Assembly (NCBI GenBank): GCA_031281585.1
Contig: JAITFE010000075.1
Span: 1-52,306, forward strand
DNA length: 52,306 nt
Origin: Bifidobacteriaceae bacterium
Lineage (GTDB): Bacteria; Actinomycetota; Actinomycetes; Actinomycetales; WQXJ01
Reading direction: 5' to 3'
In this document: piece after piece, positions 23,794 through 31,294 of the stretch
Layout: each line of letters opens with the position of its first letter
Numbering within the stretch: position 1 is the first letter of the stretch
Position numbers and translations under genes: made by a program
Notes under the pieces: model-generated
What the model was told of the DNA's origin: nothing
The model's input: the letters and a program-made list of their open reading frames with translations, nothing else
Database searches by the model: none

Positions 23794-24014
23794 TGGCCGG
23801 GTACCGGAAGAAGACGAACTGGGCGCCGCAGGCCGAACGCGAGTTCACCGTCACCGACGAACGGCCCGACCGGTTCGACCCGCTGCGGCTGAAGGACTTG
23901 TTCCTGGTCGCGGCGTTGTCCGAGGGCGACGCCCCGCCCGAAGGCTGGCCTGCGCGGAGGCTGTCGCCGGGAACCAACCTCAAAGGGCCGCGACCTGCCC
24001 TCCGACCCGTCTGA
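23793..24014 (+). CDS. Small hypothetical element protein
   Basis: A 73-residue charged protein: MAGYRKKTNWAPQAEREFTV, then DERPDRFDPLRLKDLFLVAA, ending in basic residues. The ATG overlaps the DUF4913 stop (TGATGG), so it is translated with it. No domain or membrane segment was recognised. It could be an adaptor or a small regulator. It is the last gene before a hairpin and the integrase. Confidence 0.65.
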   Translation: MAGYRKKTNWAPQAEREFTVTDERPDRFDPLRLKDLFLVAALSEGDAPPEGWPARRLSPGTNLKGPRPALRPV

Positions 24015-24051
24015 CCAGAGGTAACATCAACCAGCCGACAAACCAGGAAGC

Positions 24052-24068
24052 CCCGCCCACGAGGCGGG
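24052..24068 (+). terminator. Hairpin before the integrase gene
   Basis: CCCGCC/GGCGGG with loop CACGA, 37 bases after the small hypothetical gene. It probably ends the transfer transcript. The interval 24015-24205 shows no copy of the element leader motif, so the integrase seems to be under separate control. Confidence 0.55.
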
Positions 24069-24205
24069 AAGGCCGCCCCAGGCGCCGCCGGGGCAATCAC
24101 GAGCAGACGACCGTCGGCGAACCAACCGCCCGCATGGCGCGGTCGGCCAACCTCGGCAGACCGGGGGGTGGCCGCCCGCGCCTGCGTCTCGTGAACGGAG
24201 CCGAG

Positions 24206-25972
24206 ATGACCGACGACCTGACCCTCGGGGCCGCAGGACGCGCCCTGGCCGTCACCTACCTGCGCGTGTCCACCAAAGAGCAGGCCGAGAAAGGCGGCAC
24301 CGACGAAGGGTTCTCCATCCCCGCCCAGCGCACCGCCAACACCAAGAAGGCCGACGAACTCGACGCGCTCGTAGTCGAGGAGTTCGTCGACGCCGGGGAG
24401 TCCGCCCGCAAAGCCGACCGGCCCGCCCTGCAGAGCATGCTCGAGTTCGTCGCCCGGCACCACATCACCTACTGCATCGTCCACAAGGTCGACCGGCTCG
24501 CCCGCAACCGCGCCGACGACGTCGCCATCCACCTCGCCCTCAAACAGGCCGGGGTCGTGCTCGTGTCCGCGACCGAGAACATCGACGAGACCCCGTCGGG
24601 GATGCTCCTGCACGGCATCATGTCGACCATCGCCGAGTTCTACTCCCGCAACCTCGCCACCGAGGTGGTCAAGGGCATGACCCAGAAAGCCAAGACCGGC
24701 GGCACCCCCACCAAAGCGCCCATCGGCTACATCAACGTCCAAGTCCGCGACCACGACGGCAGACGGGTCCGCACCGTCGAGACCGACCCGGAACGCGGAC
24801 CCCTGATCGCCTGGGCGTTCAAGGCCTATGCCTCCGGCAACTGGACCGTCGCCCAGCTCCGCGAGGAACTCACCCGACGGGGCCTTGTGACCCTGCCGAC
24901 CCCGAAGCACCCGTCGAAACCAATCGCCAAGTCCTACCTGTACAAGGTGCTGTCGAACCCCTACTACAAGGGCCAGGTCGTCTACCGGGGCCAGATGTAC
25001 AAAGGCAGCCACACCCCGCTCGTCCCGCCCGAGGTGTTCCTGCAAGTCCAGGCCGTCCTCGCCGCGAACGCGAAAGCCGAACTGCACACGCAGAAACACG
25101 ACCACTACCTCAAAGGCACCGTCTACTGCGGCGGCTGCCGCTCCCGGCTCATCCTGACCAACGCCAAGAGCCACACCGGCGACATCTACCCGTACTTCAT
25201 CTGCTCCGGCAGACAACGCAAAGCCACCGACTGCCAGATGCAAGCCATCCACGTCGAGAGAGTCGAACGGCTCGTCGCCGACCACTACACCACCGTCACC
25301 ATCCCCGCGCCCGTCCGAGCCAAACTGCGCCAAGAAGCCCACGCCGACTTCGACCAGATGATGGCCGAAGCGCACCACGACCTGGAAGACCTGCTGGCCC
25401 AGAAGAAGCGGATCGAGGACCAACAAGACCGCCTCGTCGACGCCCACCTCGAAGGCGCGCTGAGCATCGACGTGCTCACCCGCAAACAGAAGACGCTCGA
25501 AGAACGGCTCGCCCTGCTTAACCACGACATCGCCGCGTGCCGCCAGGACTACAAGCCCGCCAGAGCAAACATGGACGCCTACCTGTTCCTGGCCTCCGAC
25601 CCCCACGCCATGTACCTGCGGGCCAACAACGCCACCAGGCGGCTCGCCAACCAAACCTTCTTCACCAAGATCTTCATCACCGAGAACCCCCGTCGACCCG
25701 GTCACGACCGCCACACTGTCACCACAACGCTCGGCCAGCCGTTCGCCGCGATCCACGACCACGCCGTCGCCCTGGACGCCAGACCCACCGACCCCACGCG
25801 CCCACCGACGCGAAAAAAGAAGGCGGGCGAATCAAAGGTTGAGGCTGGCCAAGGTTTGAACCAGACCTCAAAGGTGCGCCAGGCGGGACTTGAACCCGCA
25901 CGCCCGAGGGCACAGGAACCTAAATCCTGCGCGTCTGCCAATTCCGCCACTGGCGCCCGCATAGGACCCTAG
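24206..25972 (+). CDS. Large serine recombinase (integrase)
   Basis: A 588-residue site-specific recombinase that integrates and excises the element. The catalytic resolvase domain occupies about 12-160 (AVTYLRVSTKEQAEKGG with nucleophile Ser; then SIPAQR, HKVDRLARNRADD and SATENIDETPSG). The recombinase domain covers about 175-290 (PIGYINV, TLPTPKHPSKPIAKSYLYKV). A zinc ribbon follows (YCGGCRSRL, then ICSGRQRKATDC), and a coiled coil lies near 385-450. ATG 24206 has ACGGAG upstream; ATG 24134 also stays in frame but lacks a ribosome site. The last 30 codons or so run antisense through the tRNA-Leu gene, so the C-terminal tail is supplied by flanking DNA and probably differs in the excised form. 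Confidence 0.93.
   Translation: MTDDLTLGAAGRALAVTYLRVSTKEQAEKGGTDEGFSIPAQRTANTKKADELDALVVEEFVDAGESARKADRPALQSMLEFVARHHITYCIVHKVDRLARNRADDVAIHLALKQAGVVLVSATENIDETPSGMLLHGIMSTIAEFYSRNLATEVVKGMTQKAKTGGTPTKAPIGYINVQVRDHDGRRVRTVETDPERGPLIAWAFKAYASGNWTVAQLREELTRRGLVTLPTPKHPSKPIAKSYLYKVLSNPYYKGQVVYRGQMYKGSHTPLVPPEVFLQVQAVLAANAKAELHTQKHDHYLKGTVYCGGCRSRLILTNAKSHTGDIYPYFICSGRQRKATDCQMQAIHVERVERLVADHYTTVTIPAPVRAKLRQEAHADFDQMMAEAHHDLEDLLAQKKRIEDQQDRLVDAHLEGALSIDVLTRKQKTLEERLALLNHDIAACRQDYKPARANMDAYLFLASDPHAMYLRANNATRRLANQTFFTKIFITENPRRPGHDRHTVTTTLGQPFAAIHDHAVALDARPTDPTRPPTRKKKAGESKVEAGQGLNQTSKVRQAGLEPARPRAQEPKSCASANSATGARIGP
25839..25871 (+). repeat. Inverted repeat at the integrase/tRNA junction (att or terminator)
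   Basis: TTGAGGCTGG (25839-25848) and CCAGACCTCAA (25861-25871) are inverted repeats with a one-base bulge around a 12-base centre (CCAAGGTTTGAA). They end 4 bases from the tRNA-Leu 3' end. Such dyad symmetry is expected for a serine-recombinase attachment site, but the same hairpin could terminate tRNA-Leu transcription on the minus strand. Confidence 0.55.
25875..25956 (-). tRNA. tRNA-Leu (anticodon UAG)
   Basis: An 82-nt class II tRNA. The acceptor stem GCGCCAG/CTGGCGC is intact. The anticodon stem CAGGA/TCCTG has loop TTTAGGT, giving UAG (reads CUA-type Leu codons). A long variable arm and a T arm with GGTTCAAGTCC are present. The CCA end is not encoded; CCTTTG follows the discriminator A. 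The 3' end faces the integrase, the usual orientation of an element that has used a tRNA 3' end as its target. Confidence 0.95.
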
Positions 25973-26033
25973 CCCACGTGGCCCCCGGCGCCCAAGCTCG
26001 GCGGCCCGCAGTGGCGCCCGCTAACCTTGGGGG

Positions 26034-26297
26034 ATGGACAAATCATCGCTGGACTCCTTGGCCGCCGGACTGAAGGACCAGCAAGCCGCCACCGCGAAGG
26101 TGATCGCGCAGTTAAAGGCGGAGTTGTCGCCAGAGTCCCTGGTCGCCTTGGGCAAAGAAAAGGCCGCCGATGCCGTCCGGGCGGCCACGCTCGAACCCTC
26201 CGGCCGGCCCAAGGCCTGGGTGTTGATCCTTGTCAGCGTGGTTTGCGCGCTGACGGCAGTCGGGATTGCGCTGCGGATCGCGAGGCGCAAGAAGTGA
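26034..26297 (+). CDS. DUF3618-like small membrane protein
   Basis: An 87-residue protein. An amphipathic N-terminal half (AGLKDQQAATAKVIAQLKAE) is followed by one transmembrane helix (about 62-80, AWVLILVSVVCALTAVGIAL) and a short basic tail RIARRKK that would face the cytoplasm. This matches the DUF3618 pattern of small actinobacterial membrane proteins usually found beside a GroES-like gene. The function is unknown. It overlaps the next gene (GTGA). It is the first chromosomal gene to the right of the element. Confidence 0.8.
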   Translation: MDKSSLDSLAAGLKDQQAATAKVIAQLKAELSPESLVALGKEKAADAVRAATLEPSGRPKAWVLILVSVVCALTAVGIALRIARRKK

Positions 26298-26692
26298 CCA
26301 CACGGGAACTGGCCGGGGCCGGGGAGGCCGCGGCGACGGCATCGGGCGCGGGAAAGGCGGCGCCGAAACTGCCGGAGGGGCCGCTGCCGGTTCGTTTGCT
26401 GGCGGACCGGCTGTTGGTGCTGCTGGACGCCGAGTCGGCCGAGCGGCGCAGCGCCGGCGGGATCCTGATCCCCGCCACCGCCGCCGTGGGCAAGCGCCTG
26501 GCCTGGGCCCACGTGGTGGCGACCGGGGACGCGGTGCGGCAGGTGGCGCTGGGCGAGCGGGTGTTGTTCGACCCGGAGGACCGGGCGGAAGTCGAAATCG
26601 GCGGGCAGACCTACCTGCTGCTGCGCGAACGCAACGTCCACGGCGTGGCCGAGGCGCCCGGCGGGAACGAGTCCGCCGGCATGTACCTGTGA
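26294..26692 (+). CDS. GroES-like (cpn10 family) protein
   Basis: A 132-residue protein with a 30-residue Ala/Gly-rich leader and then a chaperonin-10 beta-barrel. Features are PVRLLADRLLVLLDAESAER, GGILIPATAAVGKRLAWAHV, VATGDAVRQVALGERVLFDP and VEIGGQTYLLLRERNVHGVA. This is not the housekeeping groES, because no groEL follows and the mobile loop is altered. Such orphan GroES-like proteins are common beside DUF3618 genes in Actinomycetota. The GTG start overlaps the upstream stop by 4 bases. A role as alternative co-chaperonin is inferred from the fold only. Confidence 0.82.
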   Translation: MTTRELAGAGEAAATASGAGKAAPKLPEGPLPVRLLADRLLVLLDAESAERRSAGGILIPATAAVGKRLAWAHVVATGDAVRQVALGERVLFDPEDRAEVEIGGQTYLLLRERNVHGVAEAPGGNESAGMYL

Positions 26693-26770
26693 ACGCCCCG
26701 CCTTGCGGCCTGGGCCTGGGCAGACGCGCGTCCCAGGCCAAAGGCGAAGCGTGCTAAAGTCTCTAGTCGC

Positions 26771-26843
<73 letters not shown>

Positions 26844-26903
26844 CTTAGTCAACCAACAGTTGTTGGAACGGCTGTGGCCCGCACCTTGCTCGCAGATCTC
26901 CTT

Positions 26904-28370
26904 TCAGGCGACCGGCGCCGTCTGGTCGGGTTCGGCCAAGTCGCCCTCCAGCAGGGCTGGGGCGGCGGCCAGGACCTTGGGACGCGTGAGCTTGAGGACA
27001 ACCACGTAGACCACGCCCGCGGCGAGCAGGCCCAGCGACCACAGCGGCATCCAATCAAACGCGCCACCCTGGCCGGGGCGCAGGTTGCCCCACATGGGCA
27101 GCGCCAAGACCGCGACCCCGATCACCGGGACGACCAACCACAAGAACGGGTTCTTCCTGATCCCCTGCTTGCGGAACTTGAAGAACTGGACGAACAGGGC
27201 CACGTTGGTGATCGCGTAGGTCATGACCACGCCAAACAAGCCGAAGCCCGGCAGGAAACCCGACGTGGTGTCCGGATCCGTGATCAGCATGGAGAGCACG
27301 CCGATGGCGATGCTCGGCGCCACGAACGCGATCGCGGCCGCCCACGGGGTCTTGAACCGGGGGCTGGTCGCCGCCAGCGAGCGCGGCCAAATGCCGCCGC
27401 GGGCGCCGGCGAAGATCACGCGGGCCGTTTGGGTGTTGGCCGCAATGTAGGAACTGGTGACGGAGATCAGGAAGATGGCAGCGACGAACGGCACCATGAA
27501 CCGGGCGCCAATGTGCAGGAACTCCTGGGCCGCCGTCGCGAACGAGTTGCCGTCCTCATACATCGCCTGCCCGTCGTTGCCGAAAGCGGCCACCTGCGCC
27601 CACGCGCCCAGCACATAAAGAGTGCCGCTGATCAGCACGGTGAGCACCAACGCGATGGGCACGTTCCGGCGCGGGTTGTCGGTCTCCTCCGCCAGCGGCG
27701 CGGCGGCCTCAAAGCCGCCGAACGCGACCACGGTGACGCTGAAGGCCAAGAAGATGTTCGAAGCGCCCTGCTTGGGCCAGGTGAACGGCTCGGCGGTCAA
27801 ACCCACCGCGTCCGTGCCGCTCTGGAACAGCACCGCACAGATGACGACCAGCACAACCGCCACCTCGATCACGTACAGCACAATGGTCGCCCGGACGCCG
27901 AAGTGCAGGCCTACAATCACCGGAATGGTGACAAGCGCCCCATACACAATGGTGGTGATCACGACCAGCCAGGCCGGCTGCGCCTCGGCGTACCCGAACA
28001 CGTAGGTGACAATGTAGTTGCCCACGTAAAGGTAGATGCCGGCGAAGGCGATGATGTAGCCGATCACCATGATGAAGCCGGCCACCGTGCCGACTGCGGC
28101 GCCGAACGTGCGGGCCACATAGGTCACGAACCCGCCCGCGCTGGGATAGATGCCCGCGAACTGGGCGGTGCTGAGCGCGGTGGCCAAGAAGCCGACCATT
28201 GAGATGAGGTACACCAGCGGCACCGAGGCTCCCGCCAGACCGGCGACCACCGCGGTGGTGAAAAGCAGGTTGAACGCGGGCGCGATCTGCGCCAATCCGG
28301 GCAGCAGGACGCCCGCCAAGCCCAGCTTCTTGCGGGGCGCGAGTTGGCCGGCGGGGGCTTTGTCGGCCAT
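26904..28370 (-). CDS. APC superfamily amino acid permease
   Basis: A 488-residue membrane transporter with about 12 transmembrane helices. The N-terminal LGLAGVLLPGLAQIAPAFNL and the GIYPSAGGFVTYVARTFGAA segment are typical of the APC fold substrate site. FGGFEAAAPLAEETDNPRRN is the conserved loop after helix 6. It probably takes up an amino acid or a derivative. It is the last gene of a four-gene minus-strand operon; its ATG overlaps the stop of the alpha/beta hydrolase. The substrate is likely what the M20 peptidase and hydrolase act on. Confidence 0.92.
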   Translation of the reverse strand: MADKAPAGQLAPRKKLGLAGVLLPGLAQIAPAFNLLFTTAVVAGLAGASVPLVYLISMVGFLATALSTAQFAGIYPSAGGFVTYVARTFGAAVGTVAGFIMVIGYIIAFAGIYLYVGNYIVTYVFGYAEAQPAWLVVITTIVYGALVTIPVIVGLHFGVRATIVLYVIEVAVVLVVICAVLFQSGTDAVGLTAEPFTWPKQGASNIFLAFSVTVVAFGGFEAAAPLAEETDNPRRNVPIALVLTVLISGTLYVLGAWAQVAAFGNDGQAMYEDGNSFATAAQEFLHIGARFMVPFVAAIFLISVTSSYIAANTQTARVIFAGARGGIWPRSLAATSPRFKTPWAAAIAFVAPSIAIGVLSMLITDPDTTSGFLPGFGLFGVVMTYAITNVALFVQFFKFRKQGIRKNPFLWLVVPVIGVAVLALPMWGNLRPGQGGAFDWMPLWSLGLLAAGVVYVVVLKLTRPKVLAAAPALLEGDLAEPDQTAPVA

Positions 28371-29176
28371 CAGCGGGCACCGCTCTGGAGCAGGAAGCCG
28401 ATGAACGCGGCGTTAAATTCATCCGGGTACTCCCAGCAGCAGCCGTGGCCGCCCTTGGTGGTCCGGAACACCGAACCCGGGATCAAGTCGGAAAGCTCTT
28501 TGGAAAGCCGGGTTGGGATGAGGATGTCCTGCTCTCCCGCCAGCACCAGGGTGGGAATTGAGGCCAGGTCTCCCAGGCGGGCGCTCTCGTCGAAGTCCTG
28601 AATCACTGCGAGCTGCGCCAAGTAGGCCGGCACGGGCTGGTTCATGTAGCGCATGGCCGATTCGAATTCCGCCAGCTCCTCGCCCCTGTCGCGGAAGAAG
28701 TCGAGCGTGAACGCCCACAAGGTCACGTCCCGCATGACCTGCGGCACGCCCATGACGGTCGCCGTGTCCGCCCACATGGCGAACATGCGCGAGCAGAACG
28801 GCCCCGGCGCCGCGTAGGTGCACGCCAGGGTGACAGACGAAAGGTCGGCGCCGTACTTGAGCGCGTAGGTCTGGGCGATCATCCCGCCCATCGAGACGCC
28901 CATCAGGTGGTAGCGCCCAAGCCCCAGGTGGTCCACGACCGCCTTGATGTCATCGGCCAGCATTTCCGCGCTGTAAGGACCGGCGGGCTTGCTGGTCTGG
29001 CCGATCCCCCGGTTGTCGATGGTCACAACCTTGAAGCCGTTGTCGACAAGCGCCGGGACCTGGCCCGCCCAGGTCTCAAGTTCGTCGGCCAGGCCGTTGA
29101 TGAGCACGACGGTCTGGGCGCCGTCGCCCTCGACCTCGTAGCGTATGTCGATGTCATTCGCGTGCAGGTACGGCAT
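28370..29176 (-). CDS. Alpha/beta hydrolase
   Basis: A 268-residue esterase/amidase-like enzyme. The oxyanion-hole region is VVLINGLADELETW, the nucleophile elbow GVSMGGM gives Ser near residue 95, the acid is probably in VLAGEQDILIPTRLSK, and the catalytic His is in TTKGGHGCCWEYPD. A strong ribosome site AGGAGGAG lies before the ATG. It resembles the 3-oxoadipate enol-lactonase-like branch, but substrate cannot be read from sequence. It lies 12 bp behind the GntR gene in the operon. Confidence 0.92.
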   Translation of the reverse strand: MPYLHANDIDIRYEVEGDGAQTVVLINGLADELETWAGQVPALVDNGFKVVTIDNRGIGQTSKPAGPYSAEMLADDIKAVVDHLGLGRYHLMGVSMGGMIAQTYALKYGADLSSVTLACTYAAPGPFCSRMFAMWADTATVMGVPQVMRDVTLWAFTLDFFRDRGEELAEFESAMRYMNQPVPAYLAQLAVIQDFDESARLGDLASIPTLVLAGEQDILIPTRLSKELSDLIPGSVFRTTKGGHGCCWEYPDEFNAAFIGFLLQSGAR

Positions 29177-29188
29177 GAACGTCTCCTC

Positions 29189-29941
29189 CTAGTTGGTTGT
29201 CGGACGCGCCTGGCGATAAAGGGCGCGGAGCACCTCCGCTGTCAGCATGAGGTGGGTGGCCATGAGCTGCGCGGCGTCCTCGGCGCGACCGCCGTCCACC
29301 GCGTCGGCGATTTCCGAGTGCTGCGTCACCGCTTTGGCGCGAACCTCGGCGTTGTACGGTTCGGCGTCAAAGCCGAGGCTCACCTCGTGGCGCAGCCGCA
29401 AGCTGAGTTCGGCCAGCCTCGGATTGTGGGACGCGGCCGTCACGGCGCGGTGGAACGCGAGATCCGCGTCACGCGATGCCTCGCGATTGTTCTCGGCTTC
29501 GGCGTAAGCGCGCACACATTCCCAAATCCTCCGGACATCCTCAGGGGTGCGGCGCTCGGCCGCGGTGCGGGCGATCTGCTGCTCAATCAAGGACCGGAAA
29601 TCGAGGGTGACCTCAAGCCCGGCCCATTCGGGCTCAAGCGCCCGGCGGACCATAGAATCCGAGGTTTGGCCCCACTGCGACACCACGGTGGCGCCGCCGT
29701 TCCTGCCCCGGGTGATCCTCAGGTAGCCCAGGGCGGCCAAGCGGGTCTGGGCCTCGCGCACCGTGGTTGGGCTGACCTCCAACATGGCGGCCAGTTCCGC
29801 GATCGGGGGGAGCTTTTGCCCAACCACGAAATAGCCGAGGGCTATCGCGGTGACGAATCGATCCGCGATGCGGGCGGCCACGGTCTCCGCCACCAGCGGC
29901 GCCAACACGCCATCGGCCTGGTTTGGAGCCTTGCCGTTCAT
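29189..29941 (-). CDS. GntR family regulator (FadR/FCD subfamily)
   Basis: A 250-residue repressor or activator. The N-terminal winged helix (about 15-80) contains [20 protein letters not shown] and [20 protein letters not shown]. The C-terminal FCD ligand domain (about 100-235) has metal-binding-type residues [23 protein letters not shown] and [13 protein letters not shown]. The ATG at 29941 overlaps the peptidase stop (ATGA). An in-frame open extension upstream has no ribosome site and lies over the peptidase gene. It probably senses the substrate of its own operon. Confidence 0.92.
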   Translation of the reverse strand: MNGKAPNQADGVLAPLVAETVAARIADRFVTAIALGYFVVGQKLPPIAELAAMLEVSPTTVREAQTRLAALGYLRITRGRNGGATVVSQWGQTSDSMVRRALEPEWAGLEVTLDFRSLIEQQIARTAAERRTPEDVRRIWECVRAYAEAENNREASRDADLAFHRAVTAASHNPRLAELSLRLRHEVSLGFDAEPYNAEVRAKAVTQHSEIADAVDGGRAEDAAQLMATHLMLTAEVLRALYRQARPTTN

Positions 29942-31206
29942 TGGCCGAACCAGCGGCGCAACAGGCGGGCGACCGCCTTGGCGCATTCTCCAATGCTGGC
30001 GACCTCGACCGCCTCGTCGGTGCCGTGCATGTTTCTTGTTCTGGGGCCGTAGGCCGCGGCGGGCACGCCGAAATGGTTGACATACAGCCGGGCGTCCGTA
30101 GTGGAGCCCAAGGCCACGCTGGCCGGTTCGACTCCGTGGACTTCGCGGTGAGCCGCCGCCAGCGCGCGCACCAGCGGAGTGTCCGGATCCTGCAGGTGCC
30201 CCTCCGCGCGGAAGCCGTTCATTCGGAGCACGGGCGGATGGTCCACCAGCCAGGGATCCGACTCCACGGCCGAAAGCACGGCGCGGCGCACATGGTCGAA
30301 GGCCTCCTCGCTGGTCCACGCGCGCGGGTGGCCAACGCGCACGCCAAGGCGGGTCAGCGCGGGAACGCTCGAGATCCAATCGCCGCCCGCGACCGTCCCA
30401 AGGTTGACGTTGTAAGGATGGGCGATCGCGGCGAAGGCCGGATCCGGGCGGGCAATGTGGGCGGCGTTGAGCTCGTCTTCGAAACGGCGCAGCGCGCCGA
30501 CTATGGCCGGCAGCGCCAGAATCGGGTTGACCGCGCCCTCGGCCGCCTCCGCGTGCGCCGCGCGCCCGGGAATCTCGATCTCAACCCAGATGATGCCCAC
30601 TCCGCCAAGCAGGATTGCCAGTTCAGTCGGCTCGAGCAGCAGCGCCGCGTCGGCCAAGTGCCCGGCCCGCGCCGCCGCCAGGGTGCCGTTGCCGGTGTAC
30701 TCCTCTTCGATGGCCGCAGTCCAAGTCAACCGCCCTTGGCGCAGCCAACCGGGTTCGACCGCGTCCAGCGCCCACAGCGCCAGGAGTCCCGCGGCGAAGC
30801 CCCCCTTCATGTCCGCCGCGCCGCGGCCGTGCAACCAGCCGTCAACCACCGTCGGCTCGAACGGCGGGGTGCGCCACAACGCCGCCTCCTCGGCCGGGAC
30901 CACATCGATATGCCCGTTTACCAGCAGGCTGGGGCCGGTGCCGGACTCGGCTCCGCGTGTGGCGATCAGGTCGTAGCGGCCGGCGTAGGGCAGACGGGGG
31001 ACCCCGGCCAGCGGGTCGGCGCCAATCCCCTCGGGGATCTGGAGCCGCGCGACGGCGAAGCCCAGGCGCTCAAGCTCCTCTGCCAGCACCTCCTGCGCGC
31101 CTTGCTCCCGACCCAGCGTGCTGGGTTCGGCCACCAGGCGGCTCAACACGCCGACGGCGCGCGGCAACTGTTCGTCTATTTCGCGGTCGAGCGAAGTCGG
31201 GGGCAT
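29938..31206 (-). CDS. M20 family metallopeptidase (ArgE/DapE-like)
   Basis: A 422-residue zinc hydrolase of N-acyl amino acids or small peptides. Metal-site motifs are [14 protein letters not shown] (first His/Asp), [14 protein letters not shown] (bridging Asp), [14 protein letters not shown] (Glu pair) and a final His in [13 protein letters not shown]-type context near the C-terminus. The dimerisation lid covers about 180-290. ATG 31206 ([13 protein letters not shown]) is chosen because GGAAG precedes it; the open frame continues upstream without a ribosome site. It is the first gene of the four-gene operon. Confidence 0.92.
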   Translation of the reverse strand: MPPTSLDREIDEQLPRAVGVLSRLVAEPSTLGREQGAQEVLAEELERLGFAVARLQIPEGIGADPLAGVPRLPYAGRYDLIATRGAESGTGPSLLVNGHIDVVPAEEAALWRTPPFEPTVVDGWLHGRGAADMKGGFAAGLLALWALDAVEPGWLRQGRLTWTAAIEEEYTGNGTLAAARAGHLADAALLLEPTELAILLGGVGIIWVEIEIPGRAAHAEAAEGAVNPILALPAIVGALRRFEDELNAAHIARPDPAFAAIAHPYNVNLGTVAGGDWISSVPALTRLGVRVGHPRAWTSEEAFDHVRRAVLSAVESDPWLVDHPPVLRMNGFRAEGHLQDPDTPLVRALAAAHREVHGVEPASVALGSTTDARLYVNHFGVPAAAYGPRTRNMHGTDEAVEVASIGECAKAVARLLRRWFGQ

Positions 31207-31220
31207 GGTCGTTCTTCCAT

Positions 31221-31239
31221 CTAAACAGCCAGTCTTTAG
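31221..31239 (-). promoter_or_regulatory. Possible operator upstream of the M20 operon
   Basis: An AT-rich inverted repeat CTAAA-N9-TTTAG 15 bases upstream of the peptidase ATG. Spacing and symmetry would suit the GntR regulator of the same operon, but only one site is seen and no promoter hexamers are certain. Confidence 0.3.
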
Positions 31240-31294
31240 CTGTATTTCGACACAGTAGCGGTGGGATTGGTCGGTGTCCATAGGTCTTTTGAGG

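Larger units (their letters stand above)
7441..25871 (+). mobile_element. Integrative and conjugative element (T4SS type, serine integrase)
   Basis: Nineteen of twenty genes are co-oriented. They make up a replication/partition module (prim-pol, ParB-like), a mating-pore module (TcpC/VirB8-like, M23 hydrolase, DUF6112 x2, TrbL/VirB6-like, SCO6880-like, VirB4-like, TraG/VirD4-like), processing genes (two SSBs, DUF4913) and a large serine recombinase at the right end against a tRNA-Leu gene. The right edge is placed at the inverted repeat by the tRNA 3' end. The left edge is not determined: I found no copy of the tRNA end to the left, so it may lie at 7441-7613 or further left, with block 1 as cargo. 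No relaxase gene is recognisable. Confidence 0.85.

Noticed and set aside
23705-25762. 685-codon open frame on the minus strand
   Set aside because: It lies antisense to the DUF4913, small hypothetical and integrase genes, which have clear domains. Its product is Gly/Val/Asp-rich without motifs, typical of GC-rich antisense frames.
29942-30379. N-terminal extension of the GntR regulator
   Set aside because: It overlaps the peptidase gene, lacks a ribosome site and is low complexity.
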